DNA from: UBA10649 sp963700255
GTDB taxonomy: Bacteria > Actinomycetota > Actinomycetes > S36-B12
Assembly (NCBI GenBank): GCA_963700255.1
Contig: CAVOWW010000029.1
Coordinates: 62,001-126,000, forward strand
Direction: 5' to 3'
Length of the DNA: 64,000 nt
Numbering within the stretch: position 1 is the first letter of the stretch; every line of letters begins with the position of its first letter. Of this stretch, positions 53,290 through 62,894 are shown piece after piece. The position numbers and the translations under genes are program-made. The notes beneath the pieces were generated by a model. It did not search any database. It had not been told where the DNA came from and worked only from the letters and a program-made list of their open reading frames with translations.

Positions 53290-53950
53290 ACACCGTCCGA
53301 TTCCCGTACAGCGAGCCCATCCCCGACGACTCATCGCGCGCCGTCGTCATCATGTCCGGAGGCGACGCCGTCTCCCCGTTCACCACTCCCGATCACGCCT
53401 GCGGCCGCGGCCTCGCGGCCGGAAACACTGACACGGCACTGCGGGAGTTCCTGCTTGCCCATGGCCACCAGGTGTTCACCGCCCCGGCGCAGAACGGCCG
53501 GGGAGTCGTCCGGGACACGGACCCCGGCAGCTTGAGTTCGTTCGGCGACCAGCCGGAGGTGCTCGGCGAGCAGCACACCGTGAGCTCGGACGGGGACATC
53601 GACCTCGCCGGGCACTCCAACGGCGGGCTGTTCGCCCGCTCGGCCATCCGCACGATGACGCTGCCCTCATGACATACCCGTCTACACGGTCGGGGGCACG
53701 TACTTCGAGGCCGAGGGCGGCGATCCGGAACTGTGGCCCAACGACGGGCTCGTCACCCGGTTCAGCGCCTGCGCCGAGGGACTGCCGCCCGAGGTCGCTC
53801 CCATGCACGTGTCGGCGTCCTTTCCCGTCACGCACAGCATCTTCGTCTCGGACCTCATCGATGCGCCCTGGGAGACCGGCATGACGTGGAACCCGAGGTG
53901 TGTCGAGCATCGCACGGGAGAGCCGCTGATCCCGGACAGCGCCCTCAGCC
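53290..53950 (+). pseudogene. Decayed secreted lipase/alpha-beta hydrolase
   Basis: Fragments of an actinobacterial lipase. The first frame gives VVIMSGGDAVSPFTTPDHAC, TALREFLLAHGHQVFTAPAQ and DIDLAGHSNGGLFARSAIRT with the nucleophile Ser. After a stop at 53672 the next frame continues DIPVYTVGGTYFEAEGG, ELWPNDGLVTRFSACAEGLP and VSASFPVTHSIFVSD, including a His likely from the catalytic triad. Segments normally lying before GHSNG and between it and DIPVY are missing, so internal deletions accompany a +1 frameshift. No start codon or signal peptide is clear. Confidence 0.68.
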
Positions 53951-54893
53951 CAGGCCTTTGGCGGCAAGGTAGGCCGCCGCCGCACGCTTGGGAGAGACGC
54001 GATCGAGGTCGACCGCCTTGTTGAGCTGAAGGAGGTCCTCAGTCGTCAGGACCGCGGACAGCCGGTTGAGCGCGGCGACGAGAGCCGGCGTGCTGGCGCT
54101 GCTGACGACGACGGGCACGAGGTTGTCGACGTTCTGGAGCCTGCGATCGTCCTTGAGCACGATGAAGTCCAGCTCCGCCACGGATCCGTCGGTGCTGAAG
54201 AGCACGCCGACATCCACGGCCCCGGTGTCGATGGCCTGACGGGTCAGTGGTCCGCCGGCGTCCGTCTCGACGAACTCGGCGATCCGCATGCCGTAGACCC
54301 GCTCCAGCCCGGGCTGGCAGAAGCGGCGCTCCGGGCACTCAGGCGGACCGCCGAGGCGCAGCTGATTCGTCTGGCTCCAGCGAGCGAGGTCCGAGAGCGA
54401 TGAGATCCCGTTAGCGGTGGCGAAGGCGCCCGTGACGGCGAAGGCGTTCACGTTCTGCGCCCGGGCGGGACGGAGGATCGTCAGGCCCTCAGCGCGTGCG
54501 AGCCCCCGGGCCTTCTTCAGGGTCCGCGGGAGGCTGTTGCTCGCCACCGGGGCGGCGTCGACCCCCTTCTCCCTGACGTTGAGGTACTCGGCCAGTGAGC
54601 CCAGGTACTCGGGCACGACCTGCACCTTGCCCGCGCGGAGCTTCGGCCCCATCTCCTCGCGGTTGGCGACCGGGACGATGGTGGCACGCAGCCCGGCGCC
54701 GCGGATCACGCCCGCGTAGAGCTCCGCCATGACGAGGCCCTCGGGGAAGTCATAGGCGCCCACGACAAGGGGGGCGCTCCTTGCCTGCGGTGACGCTGCC
54801 GGCTGCGTGAGTCTGGGCACCGGACGGGGTGGCGAGCAGCGCGACAGCGGCGATGACCGCACCAGCGATGGACCAGGGCCGCGCACTCATCAT
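53945..54893 (-). pseudogene. Osmoprotectant ABC transporter binding protein, frameshifted
   Basis: OpuAC-type glycine betaine/choline-binding protein. From ATG 54893 (or 54890) a signal peptide MSARPWSIAGAVIAAVALL runs in one frame; the mature domain (VVGAYDFPEGLVMAELYAGV, KVQVVPEYLGSLAEYLN, AVDVGVLFSTDGSVAELDFI) is in the next. The break falls in a run of six G at 54770-54775, so one extra base explains it. Joined length is about 315, normal for the family. No permease or ATPase is nearby, so it would be an orphan. It overlaps the end of the lipase remnant by a few bases. Confidence 0.78.
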
Positions 54894-54993
54894 TCGTTCC
54901 CAGCGTTCGTTGCGGGCTCCGCCGGGCGGATGCGACTGACATCGGCATCGTAGGCGACGTGGCCGAGCGTGCGGAACCCCTCCACCGAGGTGC

Positions 54994-55563
54994 TCACGTC
55001 TGCCCGAGTGCTGCTCGCGCCCGGGCGAGCACCGCCCCGCGCAGCCCGACGCAGTCGTGCTCCCAGAACGTGTCGGCGTACACCAGGCGGCCGCGCATCC
55101 ACGGCTCGTACGACTCGAGCGGGACGACCTGGCACGCCGGGGCGGGGATCCGATCCGACGGCGGTGTCACCCCGACCTCGGCAGCAGCGCGCCAGCCGAG
55201 CCTGGAGTAGTAGCCGGGGTCGCCCTCGAGGAAGACCGCCGGGGCCCCCTGCCGCCCGGCCTCCCCCAGCGCGTGGGCCACGAGTGCTCGCCCCACGCCC
55301 TGCCTCTGGTGCGCGGGCGACACGGAGAGCGGGCTGAGGACGAGCACGCTCACGAGCCGCTCCGGCGCATCCACCCAGCCCCGGGTCAGCCGGACGTGAC
55401 CGACGATCTCCTCGTCGATCTCCCCCACCCATGCCCGGCTGTCCGCCCGTGAGGCCAGCGCCGCCTCCAGCCCGGCCACCTCGGGCTCATCGGCGAAGGC
55501 CGACCTCAGCAGCCGCCCGACTGCAGCAGCGTCCGCCTCGATCTGCGGCCTGATGTGCAGCAT
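54994..55563 (-). CDS. GNAT-family N-acetyltransferase
   Basis: Acetyltransferase of 189 residues. The acetyl-CoA loop is SVSPAHQRQGVGRALVAHAL, preceded by VGHVRLTRGWV and followed by VFLEGDPGYYSRLGWRAAAE, the pattern of the predicted YhbS-like acetyltransferases. Substrate unknown. The 100 bases between it and the binding protein hold no supported gene. Confidence 0.88.
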   Translation of the reverse strand: MLHIRPQIEADAAAVGRLLRSAFADEPEVAGLEAALASRADSRAWVGEIDEEIVGHVRLTRGWVDAPERLVSVLVLSPLSVSPAHQRQGVGRALVAHALGEAGRQGAPAVFLEGDPGYYSRLGWRAAAEVGVTPPSDRIPAPACQVVPLESYEPWMRGRLVYADTFWEHDCVGLRGAVLARARAALGQT

Positions 55564-55717
55564 GTCCGGAGCCTAGAGGCCAGCGTCCCCGAAACCGGGG
55601 GCCACGTGGGTGCCCACGCGGCTGGTGCGACGTGCAACACTGGAAATGTCCTTCACCGCGCACGCCGCGGTGCCCAACCGCGGCTGACGGAACTGCCGCC
55701 AAGTCGGCGGAGCGCCC

Positions 55718-56781
55718 ATGACCGCAGTACCCCCCACGTCCACCATCGGCGTGGCAGGTGCCCCAGCAGCAGCCACGACGCGGCCCCCGGGCCCGCTCGA
55801 GAAGACCGTCCTCGGGACATTCGTGGCGGTCCCGCTCACGGCGCTGGTGGTGGGGGTGCCGATCGCGCTCGTCGACGGGCTGGGTCACCTGGCTGGACCT
55901 CGCGATGCTGGCCGTGATCTACGTGGTGGGGGTCCACGGCATCACGATCGGCTACCACCGGCTGTTCACCCACTCCGCCTTCACCGCCGGCCCGACCATG
56001 CGCGCCGTGCTGGCGCTGGCCGGCAGCCTTGCGGTCGAGGGCCGGGTCGTCGACTGGGTGGCGGACCACCGCAAGCACCACCAGTTCTCGGATGCGGACG
56101 GAGATCCGCATTCCCCGTGGGAGTACGGCCCGGGTGCCCGAGGCCTCGCGCGGGGCTTCGTCCATGCCCATGTGGGCTGGCTGTTCACCTACTCGGGGAC
56201 GGACACCGCGAAGTACGCACCCTGATCTCATCGCCGACCGTGCGATCGACCGGATCTCCCGGCTGTGGCCGCTCATCGCGGTCATCAGCATGGTCGTCCC
56301 GACCGCGATCGGCTACGCGGTCGACGGATGGGCGGGCGCGGCCCGGGCCTTCTTCTGGGTGACCCTCGTCCGGGTGGCGCTGGTCCACCACATGACGTGG
56401 TCGATCAACTCCGTCTGCCATGTGTGGGGTTCGCGCCCCTTCGCCACCCGCGACCACAGCGCCAACGTCGCCTGGCTGGCCCCCGTGTCGGGAGGCGAGT
56501 CCTGGCACAACTACCACCACGCCGACCCGTCGAGCGCACGGCATGGCGTGCTGCCCCGCCAGCTCGACACCTCGGCCATCGTCATCCGCGGACTGGAGCG
56601 CGTCGGGCTCGTCACCGCGGTGAAGTGGCCGAGTCCCGAGCGCGTCCAGCGAAGACTGGCGTCAGTAGCCGAAGCGCGCCCGAGCCCAGCCAGCCCTGAC
56701 TTCGCTAGCGGCGCGAAGTTGACCGCACGGAATCCCCGGAGCTTCGCCGCCTCGGTCGCCCGCTGGGTGGCGCGCTCGTGA
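55718..56781 (+). pseudogene. Membrane fatty-acid desaturase (delta-9 type), two frameshifts
   Basis: Acyl-lipid/acyl-CoA desaturase. All three His boxes survive: GYHRLFTH and ADHRKHHQF in the second frame and SWHNYHHAD in the third. Frame one (from ATG 55718, with a membrane helix TVLGTFVAVPLTALVVGVPI) gives way near 55885 (to WLDLAMLAVIYVVGVHGITI). Frame two stops at AKYAP and resumes near 56215 as PDLIADRAIDRISRLWPLIA. Both shifts are +1. Joined length is about 330-355. The true C-terminus is uncertain because the last 120 bases overlap an opposing gene. Confidence 0.8.
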
Positions 56782-56915
56782 GCGGCCTCCAGGACCCGGT
56801 CGGACGTCGGAATGCCCTGTCGCTTCATGTGGCGGACGAAGTCGTCGAACGTCCGTGCGTAGTCCTGTGCGAAGCCGGTCTCGACCGAGATCGCCTCCAG
56901 TGGCGCTGCAGACAT
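56511..56915 (-). CDS. Unrecognised small protein overlapping the desaturase 3' end
   Basis: Reading frame of 134 residues from ATG 56915. Residues 1-85 look protein-like: MSAAPLEAISVETGFAQDYA, FDDFVRHMKRQGIPTSDRVL, EAAHERATQRATEAAKLRGF, a helical, charged sequence. The remainder is antisense to the conserved desaturase HNYHH region and looks like shadow sequence, so the real gene may end near 56650 and be truncated or frameshifted. No family recognised. Confidence 0.35.
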   Translation of the reverse strand: MSAAPLEAISVETGFAQDYARTFDDFVRHMKRQGIPTSDRVLEAAHERATQRATEAAKLRGFRAVNFAPLAKSGLAGLGRASATDASLRWTRSGLGHFTAVTSPTRSSPRMTMAEVSSWRGSTPCRALDGSAWW

Positions 56916-56982
56916 GTGGCCTCCATCCGTAGGGCACGACCATAACCTCCGCGACTCGCAATGGCCCGCATTGACATGGGTC

Positions 56983-57564
56983 TCAGCCGGGCGAGCCCAG
57001 CGCGCTGATCCTCCGCAGGCCCCGGCGGGCCACCCGTAGGAGGGTGAGCGCCACCACCACGCCGGCAATCAGCAGCGCGAGGGCGATGGTCGCAGCCACC
57101 CAGGGGTTGATGACGGCGACGGCGACGGTCCCGGCCACGGCGACGTCCTCGGCGACGGAGACGGCGATGTTGCTGGCCGGCTCGGGTGAGGTGTTGACCG
57201 CGATTCGGGTCGTGGCCTTCGCGAGGTGGGTGATGAGCGCGACCGTGCCCCCGGCCGCTGCGATGACCGCGGTGGGCAGGTCCACGCTCGGCGAGGCGAT
57301 GAGGACGGCGACGACGGCGCCGGCGATGGGACGGATGGCGGTGTTGATCGCGTCCCAGGCGGAGTCGACGAGCATCACCTTGTCGGCGATGGTGTCGATG
57401 ACGGCGAGGACCGCGAACACGATGAGGACGTCCGTGCGCTCGAGGCCTGCGGGCACAGCCCAGTCGCTGAACCGGCCGATGATGCCCATCAGCAGGACGA
57501 GCAGGTACGGGTTGATCCCACTGGCCCATGAGGCCGTGAAGGCGAGCGGGATCGCACTTTCCAT
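56983..57564 (-). CDS. DUF4126 family membrane protein
   Basis: Integral membrane protein of 193 residues with about four hydrophobic segments: IPLAFTASWASGINPYLLVL, DVLIVFAVLAVIDTIADKVM, VIAAAGGTVALITHLAKATT and WVAATIALALLIAGVVVALT. The ASGINPY turn, the DTIADK motif and SPEPASNIAVS fit DUF4126. Function unknown. ATG 57564 is chosen; an upstream GTG would add six residues. Confidence 0.85.
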   Translation of the reverse strand: MESAIPLAFTASWASGINPYLLVLLMGIIGRFSDWAVPAGLERTDVLIVFAVLAVIDTIADKVMLVDSAWDAINTAIRPIAGAVVAVLIASPSVDLPTAVIAAAGGTVALITHLAKATTRIAVNTSPEPASNIAVSVAEDVAVAGTVAVAVINPWVAATIALALLIAGVVVALTLLRVARRGLRRISALGSPG

Positions 57565-57609
57565 GGAGCCATTGTCCGTCACGACGTCCCCACCCGTCAG
57601 GATGGGCAC

Positions 57610-58329
57610 ATGACGTCGATCCCTTACGAGGAAGCACTCGCGCAGGGCCGTGCCCTCTACCCGGGCGTCCGCATCGGTCGGCCGGGCCGCGCGCGCACCT
57701 ACTGGGCCACCATCGCGGCCATGCGCGTCCTCCGAGTGAAGTGGGCCGTGGATGTGGCCGGATCCGAGCACGTGGCTCCGGGGGCGGCGATCATGGTCGG
57801 CAACCACGTGTCAGCCATGGATCCGGTCGTCGCGGTGATGGCGCACTGGTGGCGGGTGACGGCCTTCACGAAGGTCGAGGTGTACGAGAAGCGAGGGGGC
57901 ATCTTCTTCCGGCTCATGGGTCAGATCCCGCTGCGCCGCGGTGACAACGACTCGACGGCGTGGGCGATGGACATGGCCACCCGGACGCTCGCGGACGGCA
58001 ACAAGGTCGGCCTCTACCCGGAGGGGACCCGATCCCCCGACGGTCGCACTATGCACCGCCTCCACCGACGCGTCCTGCTCCCCATGCTGGAGGCCAACCC
58101 CGATGTCGCCGTGCACGCCATCACCACCACCTACCCTGACGGCGGAGGCTTCCGCCGCCGCGCAGTGGTGCGCATCTCGCCGCGTCTGGACATCGACACC
58201 CGCACGATGGCACCGGCCGACATCATGGACGTCGTGCGGGAGACGATGATCTCCACCGGCGACCTGCCCTACGTCGACACCTACGCCCAGGCGGTGAAGG
58301 GCGCACGACGGCCGGATCCGGACGCATGA
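57610..58329 (+). CDS. 1-acyl-sn-glycerol-3-phosphate acyltransferase (PlsC-like)
   Basis: Membrane-associated acyltransferase of 239 residues making phosphatidic acid. Motif I is VGNHVSAMDPV (NHxxxxD), motif II includes QIPLRRGDNDST and motif III is LYPEGTRSPDGR. It lacks strong membrane helices beyond an N-terminal amphipathic segment. Overlaps the GluQ-RS start (ATGA), so the two are coupled, though their functions are unrelated. Confidence 0.9.
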   Translation: MTSIPYEEALAQGRALYPGVRIGRPGRARTYWATIAAMRVLRVKWAVDVAGSEHVAPGAAIMVGNHVSAMDPVVAVMAHWWRVTAFTKVEVYEKRGGIFFRLMGQIPLRRGDNDSTAWAMDMATRTLADGNKVGLYPEGTRSPDGRTMHRLHRRVLLPMLEANPDVAVHAITTTYPDGGGFRRRAVVRISPRLDIDTRTMAPADIMDVVRETMISTGDLPYVDTYAQAVKGARRPDPDA

Positions 58330-59130
58330 TCACGCGCTTCGCGCCCACCCCCAGTGGCTACCTGCACGTCGGGAACGCCGTCAACGCCCAGCTCGTCGCC
58401 TGGCTGGCCGAGGCGCACGAGCGGCACGATCGCCCTCCGCATCGACGACATGGATGCGACTCGGCACAGGTCGGAGTACGTGCGCGACATCTTCGAGACA
58501 CTGGACTGGCTGGGCATCGGCTGGCAGCGGGGGCCTGCCGATGAGGCCGACTTCGAGGCGCGCCACTCGCTGCGTCGGCGGACGGCCCGCTACCGGGCGG
58601 AGCTGAGGGCTGCCGGCGAGCGCGGCCTGGAGCTGTATGCATGCCGCTGCTCGCGAACCCAGCTGTCGGGGCCACCGGTGGGCGGGTGTCCTGGCGGCTG
58701 CCGGGACGCCGGACACGCGTACGCGGTCGGCGAGACGTCCATCCGTGCGCGCGTCCCCGAGGGGGCATGCCCGGAGATCGGGGATGTGGTGCTCTGGCGA
58801 CGCGATGACCTCCCGGCCTACCACCTCGCCTCGGTCGTCGAGGATCGCGACCTCGGCGTCACGCATGTGGTTCGCGGGGAGGACCTCCGGGCCTCCTCGG
58901 AGATCCAGCGCTTCCTCGCGCCCTACCTGGACGCGGCTGCATTCGCCGGCGCGACCTTCGTCCACCACGGACTCCTCGCCGATGCGCGCGGCGGCAAGCT
59001 CTCCAAGTCGACTCAGTCCTCGTCGATGCCCGACGCCGGTCCCCTGATCCGCACGCCGGAGCTTCGAGCGGCCATCGCGGCCGCCGCCACCGATCTCGGG
59101 GCCCGAGTCGGGATCACCCCGCCGCGGTGA
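58326..59130 (+). pseudogene. gluQ: Glutamyl-queuosine tRNA(Asp) synthetase, one frameshift
   Basis: GluQ-RS, a truncated glutamyl-tRNA synthetase that glutamylates queuosine in tRNA-Asp. ATG 58326 starts MITRFAPTPSGYLHVGN (HIGH-like HVGN) in one frame. Near 58420 the family sequence GTIALRIDDMDATRHRSEYV resumes one frame on. Zinc Cys residues are in LYACRCSRTQLSG and GGCPGGCRD, and GGKLSKS stands for KMSKS. Joined length is about 267, normal. The shift is +1. No queuosine pathway gene is in the window. Confidence 0.82.
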
Positions 59131-60140
59131 CGAGCCTCGCGGGGTGCCCGTGGCTCATGCCGGTCGCCAGCAGGACGGGCGGCGCGTCCGCGCTGGTGCC
59201 GTCCCAGGTGCGGGTGACCAGGGCGAACTCCCCCACTCCCACCTGCTGCTTCGCCCATTCCCATGAGGCATGGACGAGCACGCGGCCCGGCCCTGCGGTG
59301 CGGCCGGCGCGGGCCATCCCCTGGCGGATCCGCTCCTGCGTGGGCAGCGGCAGGTAGACCCACATGGCGCTGTGCCACACGACCGTGGTCGTCCCGTCCA
59401 TCAGCTCCAGGCCCTCCACGAAGTCGGCCGCGTCCATCCTGATCACGCTGGCGGGCACCCGCGCCGCGACAGCCATCGCATCGGCGAGCCGGCGGAACCG
59501 GTCGACGTCGTCCACCCAGACGTAGGAGCCGAGCAGGGCGCGGCCCTCGGGCGTGCTGACGTCCACCGGACTCAGGTCGCAGCCGATCCGGTCCAGGATC
59601 GGCGGCATGGGGCCGCCCTCGAGCGAGGGCTGGCCCGGAAGGTGGTCGGCGCGCAGGTTGAGGCCTGCGGACGCCCCGATCTCCCGCAGCCGCACGGGCC
59701 GGTCCGGATCCTGCCGGGTCAGCACGCACCGCAGCAGTGCCGCGCGACCTGTCTCGTTCGTCTGCGGGGTGCGGCTCAGGCTGTCGATCAGGGCGTCCGG
59801 GCTCCGAAGGAGTGCCGCGACCACGTCGCGCCGGAACTCCTCCTCGTCGGCCGAGGTGCGCGGCGGCGTGCCCCCGAGGGTGGGCAGCCACCGGGCGACA
59901 CGCGGGGCCTCGCGGTCGAGGGCGAGCCGGTGCACGGCGGCCATGATCCGCAGCCCGGGCAGGTCCCCGAACCGCTGTGCTGCGGGAATGAGGTCCCCGA
60001 GAGCGCCGCCGGCCTGCGAGGTCTCCCGCGACGGCGTCGAGGATCAGGGCGGCGGTCGTCGACCCTGCCGCAGTCACGTACTCGTGCTGCCAGCGAAGCG
60101 CATCGAGGATCGGCACCGGGTCGTCGTCATGCGGGCGCAT
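59114..60140 (-). pseudogene. DUF2332 family protein, one frameshift
   Basis: DUF2332 proteins are about 330-350 residues with a SAM-methyltransferase-like core (LREIGASAGLNLRADH). ATG 60140 begins ALRWQHEYVTAAGSTTAALI in one frame. After DLAG near 60012 the expected GALGDLIPAAQRFGDLPGLR and MAAVHRLALDREAPRVARWL lie one frame on and read through to 59114. The shift is +1 and falls in a GC-rich CCGCCGGCC stretch. Function unknown. Its end overlaps that of gluQ. Confidence 0.78.
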
Positions 60141-60170
60141 GGTGAGGAGGCTATGGCCTAGCGTTCGGCC

Positions 60171-61841
60171 ATGACCTCAGTCGCCAGCCTCGCCGACCGC
60201 GCCCTCGACCTGATCCTCGAGGCCGAGCCACTGGAGGCGACCCTCCTGGGCTTCCGGCACCTCGACAGCCGACTGGCGGACCTGTCGGTCGAGCACGAGC
60301 GGGACCTGGCCTCGGCGAGGTCCGCGCTGCGCCAGGAGGCTCAGGGGATCGACGCCGCGGCCCTGTCCGACCAGGACCGGATCACGCTCGATGTCGTCCT
60401 GGCTCTCCTCGACTACGCCGACGACACCCAGGCCGTCGAGGCCATCGACTACACCGTCGCGGCCTTCCCCGTGAGCCCGTCCTCGATCCTCCTGTCCTAC
60501 CTGCGCATGGTCGTCGTGACGGATGCGCCGCAGGCTGACGCGTACGTCCGGCGCCTCGCCCAGGTGCCCCGCTACCTCGCCCAGGCCGCGCAGCGCCTGC
60601 ACCATGGCCGTGCGGCCGGCCTCACCCCGGTCGCTCACCTCGTGGACATGGCGGTCGACCAGATCGACCGATTCCTCGCGGCCACGCCCAGCCCGCTGGC
60701 GATCGAGCCTCCAGCGGACTGGGACGGGGCAGATGCGTGGCGTGACCGCCTGGCATCCGTGCTCGACGGCGACGTGCGGCCCGCCTTCGAGGCGTACCGC
60801 GCGGCACTGGTGTCCGACGCGCTCCCCACTGCGCGCCCGGACACCGAGGCCGGGCTGGTGCACCTGCCCGGCGGGCTCGAGCGGTACCGACGGCTCGTGC
60901 GCGTGCACACGACCACGGATCGCTCGCCTGAGGACCTGCACGACACGGGCGTCGCTGTGGTGGCGCGCATCCACGAGGAGTTCGCCGCCCTCGGAACCGA
61001 GCTCTTCGGCACGTCCGACGTGCGGTCGATCTTCGACCGGCTCCAGTCCGATCCGGCGTTGCGCTGGACCAGCTCCCAGGAGATCCTCGACGCTGCCGAG
61101 ACCGCCGTGCGACGCGCCGAGGCCGTCTCGGTCGACTGGTTCGGGCGTCTCCCCCTCGCGGTGTGCACACTCGAGGCGATCCCCGAGCTCGAGGCGGAGG
61201 GTGCCGCGCCGGCGTACTACATGCCGCCGTCCCTGGACGGGTCCCGACCGGGGACGTACTACACGAACGTCAACGAGCCGACGCAGCGCACGTCCTTCGA
61301 CCTCGAGTCCGTCGCCTTCCACGAGGCCGTTCCTGGCCATCACTTCCAGCTCTCGTTGGCCCTCGAGCTGCCGGACCTGCCGGTCATCCGCCGGCTGACC
61401 CTCTTCACCGCGTACGCCGAGGGCTGGGGGCTGTACTCGGAGAGGCTGGCCGACGAGATGGGCCTGTACTCCTCGCCGCTGCAGCGCATGGGCATGCTGT
61501 CGGCCGACGTGTGGCGGGCCGCCCGGCTCGTCGTCGACACCGGGCTGCACGCCTTCGGCTGGTCGCGCCAGCGGGCCATCGACTACATGCTGGAGAGCAC
61601 GCCGGTGGCGCCGATCGACGTCGCGTCGGAGGTGGACCGCTACATCGCCTACCCGGGCCAGGCGCTGTCGTACATGACCGGGCGGCTGGAGATCGAGCGG
61701 CTCCGCGCGAAGGCGAGCGACGCCCTGGGAGCGGACTTCGACGTCCGCGGGTTCCACGACGCCGTCCTGGGCTCGGGCGCACTGCCCCTGTCGGTTCTCG
61801 GGGACGTCATCGACGCCTGGGTGGCGGTCCGGAAGGGCTAG
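60171..61841 (+). CDS. DUF885 family protein (probable metal hydrolase)
   Basis: Protein of 556 residues in the DUF885 group, distantly like M3/M32-type zinc peptidases. The signature VAFHEAVPGHHFQLSLALEL (HExxPGHH) marks the metal site, followed by FTAYAEGWGLYSERLADEMG and YIAYPGQALSYMTGRLEIER. It is cytosolic by the lack of a signal peptide. Substrate unknown. It shares stop-codon bases (CTAG) with the convergent acyl-ACP desaturase and is intact although four neighbours are frameshifted. Confidence 0.9.
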   Translation: MTSVASLADRALDLILEAEPLEATLLGFRHLDSRLADLSVEHERDLASARSALRQEAQGIDAAALSDQDRITLDVVLALLDYADDTQAVEAIDYTVAAFPVSPSSILLSYLRMVVVTDAPQADAYVRRLAQVPRYLAQAAQRLHHGRAAGLTPVAHLVDMAVDQIDRFLAATPSPLAIEPPADWDGADAWRDRLASVLDGDVRPAFEAYRAALVSDALPTARPDTEAGLVHLPGGLERYRRLVRVHTTTDRSPEDLHDTGVAVVARIHEEFAALGTELFGTSDVRSIFDRLQSDPALRWTSSQEILDAAETAVRRAEAVSVDWFGRLPLAVCTLEAIPELEAEGAAPAYYMPPSLDGSRPGTYYTNVNEPTQRTSFDLESVAFHEAVPGHHFQLSLALELPDLPVIRRLTLFTAYAEGWGLYSERLADEMGLYSSPLQRMGMLSADVWRAARLVVDTGLHAFGWSRQRAIDYMLESTPVAPIDVASEVDRYIAYPGQALSYMTGRLEIERLRAKASDALGADFDVRGFHDAVLGSGALPLSVLGDVIDAWVAVRKG

Positions 61842-62783
61842 CCCCGGGCGGCGAGCCGGGCCTTGAGCGCGTCGCGCTTCTCCTCGAACCGCCCGGCCTG
61901 AGTGTCCATGTCCGTCATCAGAGTCGCGAGCTCCTCGCGGGCCTGCTCCCCCACCGCACCGAGGTCCTCGCGCTCGAACACGCCCCACTTGCGCAGCACG
62001 GGCATGACGACCTCCTCGCGGTGCTGGCGCAGGTCGTAGATCCCCTCGACGGCGATCTGGACGGCCATGCGCCCGAAGCCCTCGATGCTGTGGCCCGGCA
62101 TCGCGAAGTCACGAACGGAACCGAGCACAGCCACCATCGTCTGGTCGGGGGCGATGTCGAAGGCCGCCTCGATGATGTTGCGGTAGAACAGCATGTGCAG
62201 GTTCTCGTCCAGGGCGATGCGCGCCATCAGCTGCTCGGCCACGGGATCCCCGGTCGCCGCACCCGTGTTCCGGTGGGAGACGCGGGTGGCGAGCTCCTGG
62301 AAGGAGACGTAGGTCAGGCCCGGGAGGAAGCCGGGGTGGATCGCGGTGAAGCCGGCCTGCATGTGCGACATGCGCGCGTCCTCCAGCGCGACCGGGTCGA
62401 CCGACCGGGTGACCAGCAGGTAGTCGCGGATCGCCGTGCCGTGGCGAGCCTCCTCGGCGGTCCAGCGGCCGAGCCACTCGGACCACGCACCCGTCGGTGC
62501 CGACGTTCGTCGCGATCTCCGTGTGGTAGCTCGGGAGGTTGTCCTCCGTCAGCAGGTTGATGATCAGGCTGGTCCGGGCTGCATCGCTGAAACGCAGCTC
62601 CTCGGGCGCCCAGTCGCGACCCCCCAGCGGACCGGCGAAGTCCTCGCCCTCGCTCCACGGGACGTACTCGTGCGGGTACCAGTCCTTGGCCATCGACAGG
62701 TGGCGCTCGAGCTCGCGCGCGGCAACCGGCTCGAGCTCGAGCAGGAGGCGTTCATCCGTGACGTGGTCGGAGACAGCAGTCAT
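61838..62783 (-). pseudogene. Acyl-ACP desaturase (ferritin-like diiron), one frameshift
   Basis: Soluble diiron desaturase of the DesA/FA_desaturase_2 type. ATG 62783 opens MTAVSDHVTDERLLLELEPV and runs to IATNVGTDG in one frame. Near 62490 the next frame supplies the expected WSEWLGRWTAEEARHGTAIR, with the first EExxH, and ALDENLHMLFYRNIIEAAFD, with the second iron box. Joined length is about 314, normal. The shift is +1. It is unrelated in fold to the membrane desaturase at 55718. Confidence 0.85.
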
Positions 62784-62894
62784 GGAGCACAGCCTGACAC
62801 ACGGGAAAGTCAAGTACTTACGTCCTGTCCAACTGGGGGCACCACGCGGCTCCGAGGATTACTGTGGATGCAACGACACCGGGAGGTGCGAGCA

